From positions 24,347 through 88,346 of the forward strand of contig JAUIJD010000016.1 of NCBI GenBank assembly GCA_030431475.1: a stretch of DNA of 64,000 nucleotides, written 5' to 3'. The stretch's first letter is position 1. Each line of letters begins with the position of its first letter. Made by a program: the position numbers and the translations under genes. Of the stretch, positions 42,101-49,900 are shown piece after piece. The DNA comes from Verrucomicrobiia bacterium. Lineage in GTDB: Bacteria > Verrucomicrobiota > Verrucomicrobiia > Verrucomicrobiales > Akkermansiaceae. The notes below the pieces were generated by a model. The model saw only the letters and a list, made by a program, of their open reading frames with translations. It did not search any database and had not been told where the DNA came from.

Positions 42101-44443
42101 GCCGCCGACCACCGCCTCGGGGTCGTGGTAGAGAAAGGCGGCGAGGTTGCCGCCGTCGGTCGAGAAGTCATTCGCTCCATCCGGGCCGTTGGCGATGTCG
42201 AACACGCCGCTGCCGATCTCGGTGGCGTAGGTTTCCGCACCGCCCGATCCGATCTTGTTCCGGCCCGTGTCCGCCGCGGCGAACTTCTCGGCATGCTGGC
42301 GATCCACGAAGACCGGTTGCTCGTAGCCGAGGAAGACGTCGTCGCTCACGGCCGGCGGGTGGTCTCGCTTCGCCGGCCCTCCACCGGTGCCATTGAGGTC
42401 GATGCCGCCGTCGAGCTTGAACAGGATGTTCTCGGCGGAGCCATCGGCGCGCACGATGAAGTCGAGGTCGGTGCCGTCGGTCACCCGCGGCACCTCGATC
42501 GTGTACTGGTAGTCGTCGTCGACCGGGTCCGGCAGACCATACGGATTGAACCCGGGGTCCCCGTCGGGGCCGTCGCGTCGCTCGACCGCCACCGTCCCGA
42601 CCTCCTCGCCGCTCTGGGCGATGGTGATCGGCTGGCCGCCGGCCGAGGCCCACAGGTCGGACGGGTCCGGGTTCTTCCAGGAAAAGAGATAGTAGCCGCC
42701 GGGTGGCACCAGGGTGCCGTAGGAATCTTCGAGATTGCCGGTGATCAGTCCACGACCGCCGCCGGCGTCCCCGAGCGTGAGGTAGAAGCCGTCGAGCGAT
42801 CCTCCGTTCGCCGCCCCACCACGCGCATACTGGTAGAGTACCGCACCGGGCGGGAAGCTGGTCGAGAAACTCGTCCCTTCGCCGGACGCGTAGTTGTCGT
42901 TGATCATCACCAGCGCCACCACGCCGTCGGCATCCGACATCGAATTGTTCACCCGCTTGTCGATCCGCTCGTAGGCGACGAGGTCCGGACTGCTCCCCCA
43001 CGCGCCCTGCTGGTAGCCCCGCGCGAAGTCGCGGTGGAAACGCGCGACATTGGGAAGTCGCGGATCCCCCCATTGACCGAGGAAGGAGGTGTTCGCGTGA
43101 CGCGGGAACGCCCCCCCGCTCTCGCCCAGCGTCTCGGCGTGATAGTTGCCGTCGGTGTAGACGAGTCCGAGCCCCTCGCGGGTGAAGTAGAAGGCGTGCT
43201 GCAGCTCGCGACGGGCCGCGTAGTCGTTGTCGTGGCTCTGCGCGTGCATCACGGCCACGCCCGGGGAAAACCCGCCGGACCCCGGCTGATCATACCCCTG
43301 CAACCCCGACGAGGGATTGCCGAGCAGGTTGTTGAAGTTCGAGCGCAGGTCGTTGTCGACCAGCCGCATGCCGGCATCGATGTACGACCCGTAGGCCGGC
43401 GGTTGCCCGAGGTGCTCGCCGAAGAGCATCGCGTCGTCCCGGCCCTGCTCGGTGTTGAAGACCGAGTCGCGGTGGTTGTCCCAGTCCGAGAACCCGCGCG
43501 TCAGGTTGAACTGCAACTGCACCTGTCCGGTGTAGCCGTAGTTCGACGAGTCCTTGTCGACGCCGAAGGTCGCGCCGAAGAACTCGGCCGGCGTGTGCTT
43601 CACGGCGTCGAGACGGAGCCCGTCGGCCCGGGTGCGGTCCATCTTCCAGCGCGCCGCGCGGTGGAGGAAATCCTCGACCCGCTCGGCGTAGAACGACGGA
43701 TCCCCGGCGATCGTCGCCGGGGTGATGCCGTTGCCGGGACCGAAGCCGACGTAGGTTCCCTCGCCGTTTGAGTGCTTCTGCCCCGGGCCGCTCGGAATGT
43801 AGCAGTAGTACTGCGGATCGTTCGGCTGACGCACGAACTCGAACTTCGGGATCGTGTCGCCTTCGTAGGCACCGTGGTTGTAGTTCAGCGATCCGGGCTC
43901 GGTGGCGATGTCGATCAGGTCCGACAGCCCGAGGTTCTGCACCTGCCACGCGTCGTTCCAGTCGCGGGTGTTGTCCCACTTCCGGTAGAATCCGTCCTCG
44001 GTCCGCCGCAGGTGGAAATCCTCCGGCAGAAAGCCGGGATACACGTCGATCGGCGTGAAGGCGTTGTAGCCCGGCACATCGAACGCGTTGTGGTTCATGA
44101 TGTTGTCGAAATACACGCGGATCCCGAAGCGGTGGGCGACGCGCACCATCTCCAGCAGCTCCGCTTCCGTCCCGTAGCGGGTCCGCGTGCTGCCGCGCTG
44201 GTCCTTCGACCCGAGGTCGAAGCGGTCCCAGCAGTCGTAGCCGACCGACAGCCCGCCCGACCCCTTGGTCGGCGGCGGCAGCCACAGCGACGAGTAGCCG
44301 GCCTCGGCGATTTCCGGCATCTTGGCGGTGAGTTCCGCCCAGCTGGTGTTGAAATACTGCAGCATCGCCTCGCCGCGCACCGGGGCGGCGAGCAGCAGGA
44401 GCCATCCGGCGATCAGGCCGGGCCAGTTCGAAAAACGGATCAT
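36104..44443 (-). CDS. Giant secreted GH13 alpha-amylase with a second, GH57-like part
   Basis: A 2779-residue protein with signal peptide (FSNWPGLIAGWLLLLAAPVRG). Residues 30-600 are a GH13 amylase with all four regions: GIRVYFDNIMNHN, GLRLDAVKH (nucleophile Asp), MLFGEHLG (acid Glu) and HAQSHDND. Residues 600-1350 are beta-sandwich modules. About 1380-1660 are calcium-type repeats (DTDGDGLPDG, DSDTDDDGLSDG) as in thrombospondin type 3. About 1710-1930 resembles the DOMON-like domain of glucodextranase-type enzymes. Residues 1930-2480 contain HLTPTL, FWIPERVID and GYTHVFADQF, which recall the GH57 fold. The C-terminus has another D-rich repeat and the usual FYRVRI end, then SGGLQAP from a hairpin repeat. 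Starch or a related alpha-glucan is the likely substrate. Confidence 0.8.
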   Translation of the reverse strand: MIRFSNWPGLIAGWLLLLAAPVRGEAMLQYFNTSWAELTAKMPEIAEAGYSSLWLPPPTKGSGGLSVGYDCWDRFDLGSKDQRGSTRTRYGTEAELLEMVRVAHRFGIRVYFDNIMNHNAFDVPGYNAFTPIDVYPGFLPEDFHLRRTEDGFYRKWDNTRDWNDAWQVQNLGLSDLIDIATEPGSLNYNHGAYEGDTIPKFEFVRQPNDPQYYCYIPSGPGQKHSNGEGTYVGFGPGNGITPATIAGDPSFYAERVEDFLHRAARWKMDRTRADGLRLDAVKHTPAEFFGATFGVDKDSSNYGYTGQVQLQFNLTRGFSDWDNHRDSVFNTEQGRDDAMLFGEHLGQPPAYGSYIDAGMRLVDNDLRSNFNNLLGNPSSGLQGYDQPGSGGFSPGVAVMHAQSHDNDYAARRELQHAFYFTREGLGLVYTDGNYHAETLGESGGAFPRHANTSFLGQWGDPRLPNVARFHRDFARGYQQGAWGSSPDLVAYERIDKRVNNSMSDADGVVALVMINDNYASGEGTSFSTSFPPGAVLYQYARGGAANGGSLDGFYLTLGDAGGGRGLITGNLEDSYGTLVPPGGYYLFSWKNPDPSDLWASAGGQPITIAQSGEEVGTVAVERRDGPDGDPGFNPYGLPDPVDDDYQYTIEVPRVTDGTDLDFIVRADGSAENILFKLDGGIDLNGTGGGPAKRDHPPAVSDDVFLGYEQPVFVDRQHAEKFAAADTGRNKIGSGGAETYATEIGSGVFDIANGPDGANDFSTDGGNLAAFLYHDPEAVVGGTPGGGWPGGSAPDQYEEDATTVSVWAKPNGVGGGFRMFCYYTIDGSNPEGAGGVGRGTTAVEEMGFSHNEGGDDWWMTAAIPKPGSGETLKYKIGIYKEGAASVFPSDTANVGRKFGMMTTFAIEDFDATSVEYFPHNDYARTPVPGTDYSTWPWATETGLEEGFHVLRARAFLQRDNRAPIYKTYLQTFYYDAERPGGEILFPASDGDTVGGSEYGVVVRADASVTEAWYRITDSDATNDDLQTGVDNGNGAWVRATEVTPSASITPGDPAFRREFRFNYVNIPSSGAGTIQVRLRELSSSDDDLLADTTGHFTTLNRTVNTEGPDLRMFTAYPPADGDLIDENYEVKAYFSKALADGLSEPDLKARFLVRYGGDESWPGSALVLDPGNLSINYNETADYHALAFTLPNLYNGIDDFLHRIEVTHDRPDPLSDLLASRKVRAAPSTAPRVTILQPQEFDSNGRRVEIVLPDGPGPDSLDYTVRVETDADTTSVALSFLLGSGTLTPVDQDPGTPGIQPDIQGSSAFWDFIWTITQPGSFRLEAEAVSPGGTATDLRNATVIRRQLVEADPNDLDDDDDGLADFDEGTPLPLPNGFPATDPRYKPNPEQWTNGEVHVHNAYGESNPLMPDTDGDGLPDGLEVGWRTPGSDTDELADTNGDGTLNFIGDLDPPFYNTLDNLGSVPGVNSASEGGDRAKQLWGSTTNPGDPDSDGDGLLDGIEDTNANGWIDGDGAPLGTMDGPTTGRDWPDGVIDPGETWIETSPNDSDTDDDGLSDGFGEDTDFTGDITGDTNGDRTWQGGEVWTETDPLSGDTDGDGLPDGWERRFGLNPLDDGTTTFDGTSPDPVNGGSGDGDGDGLTNLQELLAGTDPTVDNSVVLEPGEEIVIGPVAEEDAIVRGAVSNRQEFTDWTIDDLVVLDAFEGDGSGHQGGDTYLGYDGHDGSRDLVAFYARDGGDPSVGGTGEFYFRVDLHDLRPYAEEGNLDLYVVIDSGNTEVGEYTLPDDVDTGTLMRWEAVVAVYQSNNGAVYVDTNPASNTTGINEDLTPKGVERRDQNTPDGFGKAYFDSRLDAVEFSISRKALTDAGWLGDPASLNFQVITTRDGTSNSPPGAGDIGGRTDIRDTIYDDYLAEDYWRDQGYIGQNSELRSWFGYHGPDKGKRAKVMMLAHGNQALNPGSEIQSGISNAAVQADIDDGTAAGWYRLFDAHESFGAKLGLHLTPTLAAAAQWAAVDPGAGKPWRDGPAFNQRIGVLAQDGTVELIASTFADAPLAYYDVNHIDDNVSLADRTLEAIYGVAPSSKVFWIPERVIDETVLSKVSALGYTHVFADQFRHILDRFGRQAALLDDGYRINRINGLDTIVINDQASTFRFRNTDSGLDINLRQLLSRKARSGEQHQLVVFYSDLADFGSADQAGAYDRNLAWLASRPWVELVGPDQVATGQVDLSLPPDGGGDNFAGIDRGSTTFGRKLGPLWLDHATQGNYDFWWFGSGQEESLRDKVFEIRPGVDVDPAGDDFYGVQNFGGGGSGMASSAWSAVGGLPDSRLGRIARGTYHASTFLAGWHNEDNNDLRTYSTGDFIYPDTSYDELAGFSKRAQAGTRMAARYAAVAAWAASPPATAEAVAEDVDLDGEDEYLIRNDRVFAIFEAIGGRCVGAWRLAPNGEIVQVVGNPLSLAAFETEEEGAGNRNPDGSVLARRTSAFKDWYADGGGGGTTGYVNDLYAVSSATGGWTFTSSDGAVAKTITLGNGADALVADYSLTGAVNKLFVRFGLSPDLDELLVRGQQGLTIGAAAGGVEVAHTTPTLFTSSLVGLDSNVTWQSAANDDEGAFDTVAMRNQAQTQQVEVESQATTFTVSLALDVVVLDGDADGLPYAWELANGLDDDDPDGDNGPDGDPDGDGLSNFDEWLVGLDPQEDDAADFPRLSLVRDGNLLDISFPSLPDRIYQLEFSSDLSAWSDEGAPVSTVGEGGPGTVNFDDLPIGPGAGFYRVRIGSGGLQAP

Positions 44444-44607
44444 GGATGGGTTTTGAGGCGACCTCCCGCGACCGGGCGAACGCCAGGGTTCGTTGTGCGG
44501 ATGGCGGATGGTGCCCGGGGGTTTAGAAAACAAAGCACAACCGGCCGGGAGTGCCAAACGCGCACGCGACCTTCCCTTTCCCCGCCAATGCCCTACCATC
44601 GACCCTC

Positions 44608-45108
44608 ATGAGCGAGGCCCCGGAGCACTTCGGCCGTTTCCTCGTGATCACCGTGGTGGTCTCGTGGGTGGTCGGCGGCACGCTGTTCTGGTGGCTCCGC
44701 CGGCGGGCCCTCAACCGCCTCGACCGGATGGAGGAATCCACCTCCGAGGAGATGCTCGAGGAGCTCGACAAGGCGTGGAAACCGCGGCCCGCCATCACCA
44801 TCCGCACCCAGACGGAATACCTCCCCTTCCTCGTCGAATCGATCCGCGAGGTGATCGACCGCGGACTCGACGACGACCAGGTGATCTGCCTCCAGGAGCG
44901 ATTCGAGCACAGTCGGCCGAACGAAAGCCGGACGGCGACCTTCACCGTGGAGACCCGCGGGCAGGCCGACACGATCTGCTTCGACTGGCGACGTGACGAT
45001 TTCGACAGGATCGAGCTGCGTGTCCGCGCCGCACCCGCCATCGTCCGCGCCCTCAAGGCCCACCGCCGGAAAATCCCCAAGGCGCGCCCCGATCAAGCCC
45101 GGCGATAA
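44608..45108 (+). CDS. Hypothetical single-pass membrane protein
   Basis: A 166-residue protein with one N-terminal membrane helix (residues 9-29, RFLVITVVVSWVVGGTLFWWL) and a cytoplasmic charged part. Residues 75-140 alternate helix and strands (ATFTVETRGQADTICFDWRR). No family recognised. The start at ATG 44608 is chosen because the upstream frame overlaps the divergent amylase promoter region. It is followed after 48 bases by mgtE on the same strand. The 164 bases between the divergent amylase and this gene hold both promoters. Confidence 0.55.
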   Translation: MSEAPEHFGRFLVITVVVSWVVGGTLFWWLRRRALNRLDRMEESTSEEMLEELDKAWKPRPAITIRTQTEYLPFLVESIREVIDRGLDDDQVICLQERFEHSRPNESRTATFTVETRGQADTICFDWRRDDFDRIELRVRAAPAIVRALKAHRRKIPKARPDQARR

Positions 45109-45156
45109 CTCGGTCGCGGGCTTGCCCGTGCCCCCCCCCCGACGCATGCTCCCGCC

Positions 45157-46557
45157 ATGCCCGAGGAGATGGTCATCCCACCGGTCGAGGAGCTGGTCCG
45201 CGCCCTCGAGGCCGGCGACCAGAGCGCCATCCTCTCGGCGGCGGCCGAGACCCACTACGCCGATCTCGCCGACCTCTACGAGGCGGCCGAGCCGGAAAAA
45301 CACAGCCTCTTCCTCAAATCCATCGGACCCGAACTGGCGTCCGACCTGATCGTCGAACTTCCGGAGTCGATGATCGAGGAGGCACTCGACCACTTCGGTC
45401 CCTCGGAGCTGAAGGTCCTGTTCCGCGAGCTTTCCGACGACGACCGCGTCGACATCCTCCAGGCCGTCGGCGACGAGGCCCGGCTCCGCTATCTCGGCCT
45501 GCTCGGCCCCGAGGACGAGGAACTCACCCGCAGCCTGCTGCGCTACGAGCCGGAGACCGCCGGGGGGCGGATGACGACGCGCTTCGGCCGTCTGTTCGCG
45601 TCGATGACGGTCAAGCAGGCCATCGATCACCTGCGCCGCGACCAGGAGAACACCGAGACGCTCTCCCGCATCTTCGTCATCAACGCCAAGGGACACCTGA
45701 TCGGTCGCGTGCGGCTGCGCGACCTCGCCTTCAACACCTGGGACACCCCCATCCGCGACATCATGGCCGAGGTCGGGCCCGAGCAGCGCGTGCTGGCGAC
45801 CGCCGACCAGGAGGAGGCCGCCAACACGCTCCTCCGCTACGACCTCATCCTGCTGCCGGTCGTCGATGAGTTCGACCACCTGCTCGGCATCATCACGCAC
45901 GACGACGCGATGGAGATCCTCCAGGAGGAAAGCACCGAGGACATCGAGAAGCAGGCCGGTATCGTGAGTGAGCAGAACGAGGAGACCTACCTGCAGAGCT
46001 CCGTCATCACCCACTTCAAACGGCGCTTCATCTGGCTCGTGGGACTGGCCTTCCTCGCCATCGCGTCCGGCTACGTGATGCTGCGTTTCGAGGACACGCT
46101 CACCAGCATCTTCCTGCTTTCCCTCTACCTGCCGATGGTGGTCGCCGCCGGCGGCAACACCGGCGGCCAGGCCTCCACCATGGTCATCCGCGCGATGTCG
46201 CTCGGCGAGCTCGAGCCGGGACAGACCGGCAAGGTGCTGTGGAAGGAATTCCGCCTCGGCAGCCTGCTCGGCGTACTCCTCGGCGCGTCGATCGCGGCGG
46301 TGACCGTCCTCATCCTCCCCGCGTTCCGGCCGGAGTTGCCGGAGGGGGTCGGATTCACCCGCTTCGGCCTCGCGGTCGCGCTCGCCCTCACCGCCCAGGT
46401 CATCACCTCCACCTGCATCGGCGCGGTGCTGCCGCTCGGCGCCCGCGCCATCCGCCTCGACCCCGCCGCCGTCGCGGCGCCCGCGATCACCACGCTGGTG
46501 GACGTGTCCGGGATGGTCATTTACTTTACGATCGCCCAGGCGATGCTGGGACTCTGA
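45157..46557 (+). CDS. mgtE: Magnesium transporter MgtE
   Basis: A 466-residue Mg2+ channel of typical length. Residues 1-130 are the superhelical N domain with its acidic pattern (ELPESMIEEALDHF), residues 135-260 the CBS pair (RIFVINAKGHLIGRVRLRDL; LLPVVDEFDHLLGIITHDD), and residues 289-466 the five-helix membrane part with SLYLPMVVAAGGNTGGQA and TTLVDVSGMVIYF. The cytosolic domains close the pore when Mg2+ is high, so gating is direct. The 3-base gap to the next gene indicates translational coupling. Confidence 0.95.
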   Translation: MPEEMVIPPVEELVRALEAGDQSAILSAAAETHYADLADLYEAAEPEKHSLFLKSIGPELASDLIVELPESMIEEALDHFGPSELKVLFRELSDDDRVDILQAVGDEARLRYLGLLGPEDEELTRSLLRYEPETAGGRMTTRFGRLFASMTVKQAIDHLRRDQENTETLSRIFVINAKGHLIGRVRLRDLAFNTWDTPIRDIMAEVGPEQRVLATADQEEAANTLLRYDLILLPVVDEFDHLLGIITHDDAMEILQEESTEDIEKQAGIVSEQNEETYLQSSVITHFKRRFIWLVGLAFLAIASGYVMLRFEDTLTSIFLLSLYLPMVVAAGGNTGGQASTMVIRAMSLGELEPGQTGKVLWKEFRLGSLLGVLLGASIAAVTVLILPAFRPELPEGVGFTRFGLAVALALTAQVITSTCIGAVLPLGARAIRLDPAAVAAPAITTLVDVSGMVIYFTIAQAMLGL

Positions 46558-46560
46558 ATC

Positions 46561-46983
46561 ATGCGAGAACTCAAAGACGGAATCCGCGCCGAAGTGCGGC
46601 TCGACTGGATGAACCGTGTCCACAAGCGTTTCCGCGGCACCGACGCCGACCAGCGCTACGCCACCGAGGTGAAGGTGCTCAAGGTCCTCGAAGAACGGGG
46701 CTGCCCGTATGTGCCGAGGGTGCTCGAGGAGCATCCGGAGGAACTCTACTTCGTCAGCAGTTCCTGCGGCGAGGTCGCCTCGCAGATCAGCAAGGAACGC
46801 GCGCTCGAGCTGTTCGCCGACCTTGAGAACCACTACGGGGTGCGCCACCTCGACGCCGAGCGACGCAACATCACCTACGACCGCAACCGCGGCCGCTTCT
46901 GCATCATCGACTTCGAGCTGGCGGAAATCCTCCCCGACCCCACCGGCGGCCCCGAGCCGGGCCGCCTCGACGAGGAGGATTGA
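46561..46983 (+). CDS. Minimal protein-kinase-fold protein
   Basis: A 140-residue protein. RHLDAERRNITYDRNRGRFC corresponds to the catalytic loop of kinases (H-x-D-x-x-x-x-N), and IIDFELAEI to the D-F-G/D-F-E metal site. Upstream, a helix and hinge-like strand (YATEVKVLKVLEERG, LYFVSSSCGEV) are present, but the Gly-rich loop and the usual beta-3 Lys are missing, so this is an N-lobe-deficient kinase or pseudokinase, as in the Kdo/RIO-like small kinases. It is coupled to mgtE by a 3-base gap and ends three bases before the convergent giant gene. Substrate unknown. Confidence 0.65.
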   Translation: MRELKDGIRAEVRLDWMNRVHKRFRGTDADQRYATEVKVLKVLEERGCPYVPRVLEEHPEELYFVSSSCGEVASQISKERALELFADLENHYGVRHLDAERRNITYDRNRGRFCIIDFELAEILPDPTGGPEPGRLDEED

Positions 46984-46986
46984 CGG

Positions 46987-49900
46987 TCAGGGCGTGAAAT
47001 CGACCGAATCGAAGGACGAGGCGTTGAGCACCGCATCGTCACCGCTCGCCACGACCAGGCCCGCGTAGGTGGTGGGCGGCAGATTGGCCGTCAGGGCTCC
47101 GAGCGTGACCCAGTTCACCCCGTCGAGACTCCTGCGGACGAAGATCATCCCCCCGCTGCGGCTGAGTTTGAGCCAGGCGTCGCCCCCGACCGAGGAGCCG
47201 CTTCCCGAGGTCGCGGCGCGGCCACCCGTGCTGGTCCGCCGGACCCAGCGGAAGTCTCCGGATCCATCGACGCCGATGAAGACATGGCGAGAGTTCGGCG
47301 CCAACGAGTCCCGGATCATGATCCCGACCCGCGCGTCGCCACCGGTGTCGTCGAGTGACCGGACCCGGGCGACGATCTCGCCGTCGTCCTCCATCGGTTG
47401 ATAGACGAACTGGAAGTTGTCCTCGCCACCGGCGAGACGTCCACCGCCGGACACACTGAACACTCCCGCACTATCGGTCGCCTCTCCCTGCACTTGGGCG
47501 GTGCCGATCGCAATCTGCTCCCACGGCAGGGACAACTCGGCGGCCTGCACCGCGATCTCGAGCGACGCCTCGTCGTACTCTCCGGCGACGTCGTCCACCC
47601 GCACCGTGAAGACCTCGGTCCCGGCGCTTCCGGCCGGCGGCGTTCCCGAAAGCGAACCGTCGCCCGCCACCGTCAGCCAAGACGGCCCCGACACCTTCGA
47701 GTAGGTCAGCGTATCACCCGCATCCGGATCGCTCGCCGTGCCGGCCAGAGACGCTCCACTGAAGGCTTCGTCCTCGACCGCCCCTGCGATCACCACCGGA
47801 TCGCTGCCGAAGACCGGCGGATCGTTCACGTTGGTGACCTCGATGTTCAAGGTCGCCTCGTCGAACTCGCCGGCATCGTCGGTGACCCGCACCGTGAAGG
47901 CGTTCGCACCGACGTCGACGTTGTCGGGCGTGCCCGAGAGCGCCCCGTCACCCGCCACCACCAGCCACGCCGGGCCGGCCGTCTTGGTGAAGGTCAGGGT
48001 GTCGCCGGTGTTCGGGTCGTCGGCCGTGCCCGCCAGGGTGCCGGTGTAGGGAGCATCCTCCGTCGCCCCTACTCCGGCGATCGGATCACTGGTGAAGGCG
48101 GGCGGGTCGTTGGAGGCCGTCACCCCGATCTCAAGCGTCACGTTCACCCCCGCACCGGCCAGATCCTCGACGCGCACGGTGAAGCTCTCCGTGCCCTCGC
48201 TGCCGTTCGGCGGGGTGCCCGAAAGCGCGCCGCCGCCGGCCACCGTCAGCCACGCCGGGCCACTGACCTTCGAGAAGCTGAGCGTGTCGCCCGCATCGAC
48301 GTCGTCCGCATGGGTCGCCATCGATCCGGAGAACGCTTCCTCCTCAACCGCGCCGGACAGCACGACCGGCGAGGTGTTCCAGGTCGGCGGATCGTTCACG
48401 TTGGTGACCTCGAGGTTCAAGGTCGCCTCGTCGAACTCCCCTGCCACATCGGTCACCCGCACCACGAACGCATTGCTTCCGACCTCATCGTTGCCCGGCG
48501 TGCCGGTCAGCGCTCCGTTGGAGGCGACCGACAACCATGCGGGGCCGGACTGCTTGGAGAAGGTCAGGGTGTCGCCGGCGTCGAGGTCCGTCGCCGAACC
48601 GGCCAGCGTGCCGGTGTACGGGGCATCCTCGGTCGCGCCCGCACCGGCGATCGGGTCCGTCACGAAGCCCGGGGCGTCGTTGACGTTCGCCACTTCGACC
48701 GTGAAGGCCGCCTCATCGAAGGCACCGGCAAGATCGGTCACCCGCACCACGAACGCATTCGTGCCGACGTCGCCCGCGCCGGGCGTCCCCGACATCGAAC
48801 CATCGGGAGCCACCGTCAACCAGGCCTGCCCCGAGGACTTCGAGAAATCCAGCGAATCGCCGACATCGACATCCGCCGCACTACCGGCCAGCGTGCCGGT
48901 GTAGGGGGTGCCCTGGACCCCATTGCCGCCCGGCAGAGGATCGGCGGTGAACGCGGGATCGTCGTTCATGTTCGTCACGGTCACCTCGAGCGTCACCTCG
49001 TCGAACGCGCCGGCCAGGTCGGTCACCCGCACCGCGAAGGCGTTCAATCCGACGTCTCCGTTGGCCGGCACCCCGGTCAGCGAACCGTCCGGGGCGACGT
49101 TCAGCCACGCCGGCCCCGACTCCTTGGTGAAGGTGAGCGTGTCCCCCGCATCGGGGTCGCTGGCGGATGCCGCCAGCGTTCCGGTGAAGGAACCGTCCTC
49201 GGGAGTCGTCCCCCCATCGAGCGGATCGGAAACGAACGATGGCGGCTGGTTGATCGAGATCACCTCGAGCGCGACGCCGGGACTCCCGCCCGGGTCTTCG
49301 ACCACCTGCCAGCTCAGGCCGGCCGGAAGGCCCGGAAGGTTGTAGGCCGAGAAGGATCCGGTGCGGGACGCCGCCGACAACACCGTGAAACCCTGCCCGG
49401 CGACCGGCACGAAACCGTCGATGAGCGTGACGTTCAACGCGCCGTCGAGCGTCGCCGCCCCCGCGACCATCACCTGGTCGTGGTCCTGCCCCGCCGCCGG
49501 GCCGCCGATCTCCACCAGCGTGGCGGCGGTCCCCGACTGGGTCAGGCTGCCGAGGGCAAGAACCGCCGGGCCTCCGTCCCCGGGCAGCATGACGCCGTCC
49601 TGGGTCAACCCGCCGAGCGAGGATCCCGTCCCCTCGATCGTCGCGGTTCCCTCGACCAGCACGCTCGAACCGGCCGCAAGCGATCCATTGACCACCACGC
49701 TGCCGGCCCGCACCGTCAGCGCGCCCGAGTAGGTCGCGTCCGAAGCGATCACCATCCGTCCGTCGCCATCCTTCAGTATGGCGGACCCTCCTCGAAGATC
49801 CCCGGTCATCAGAAGGTCGACCGTCGCCGTTCCATCTTCAACGACAAGCGTCGTACTTCCCACCGCGTTGAAGGGCGCGGCGAACTCCGCACTCACGTCC

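Noticed and set aside
40247-43771. An 1174-codon plus-strand open frame opposite the amylase gene
   Set aside because: Composition (Arg, Val, Gly, His) is that of antisense reading of a high-GC gene, and the opposite strand has intact GH13 motifs.
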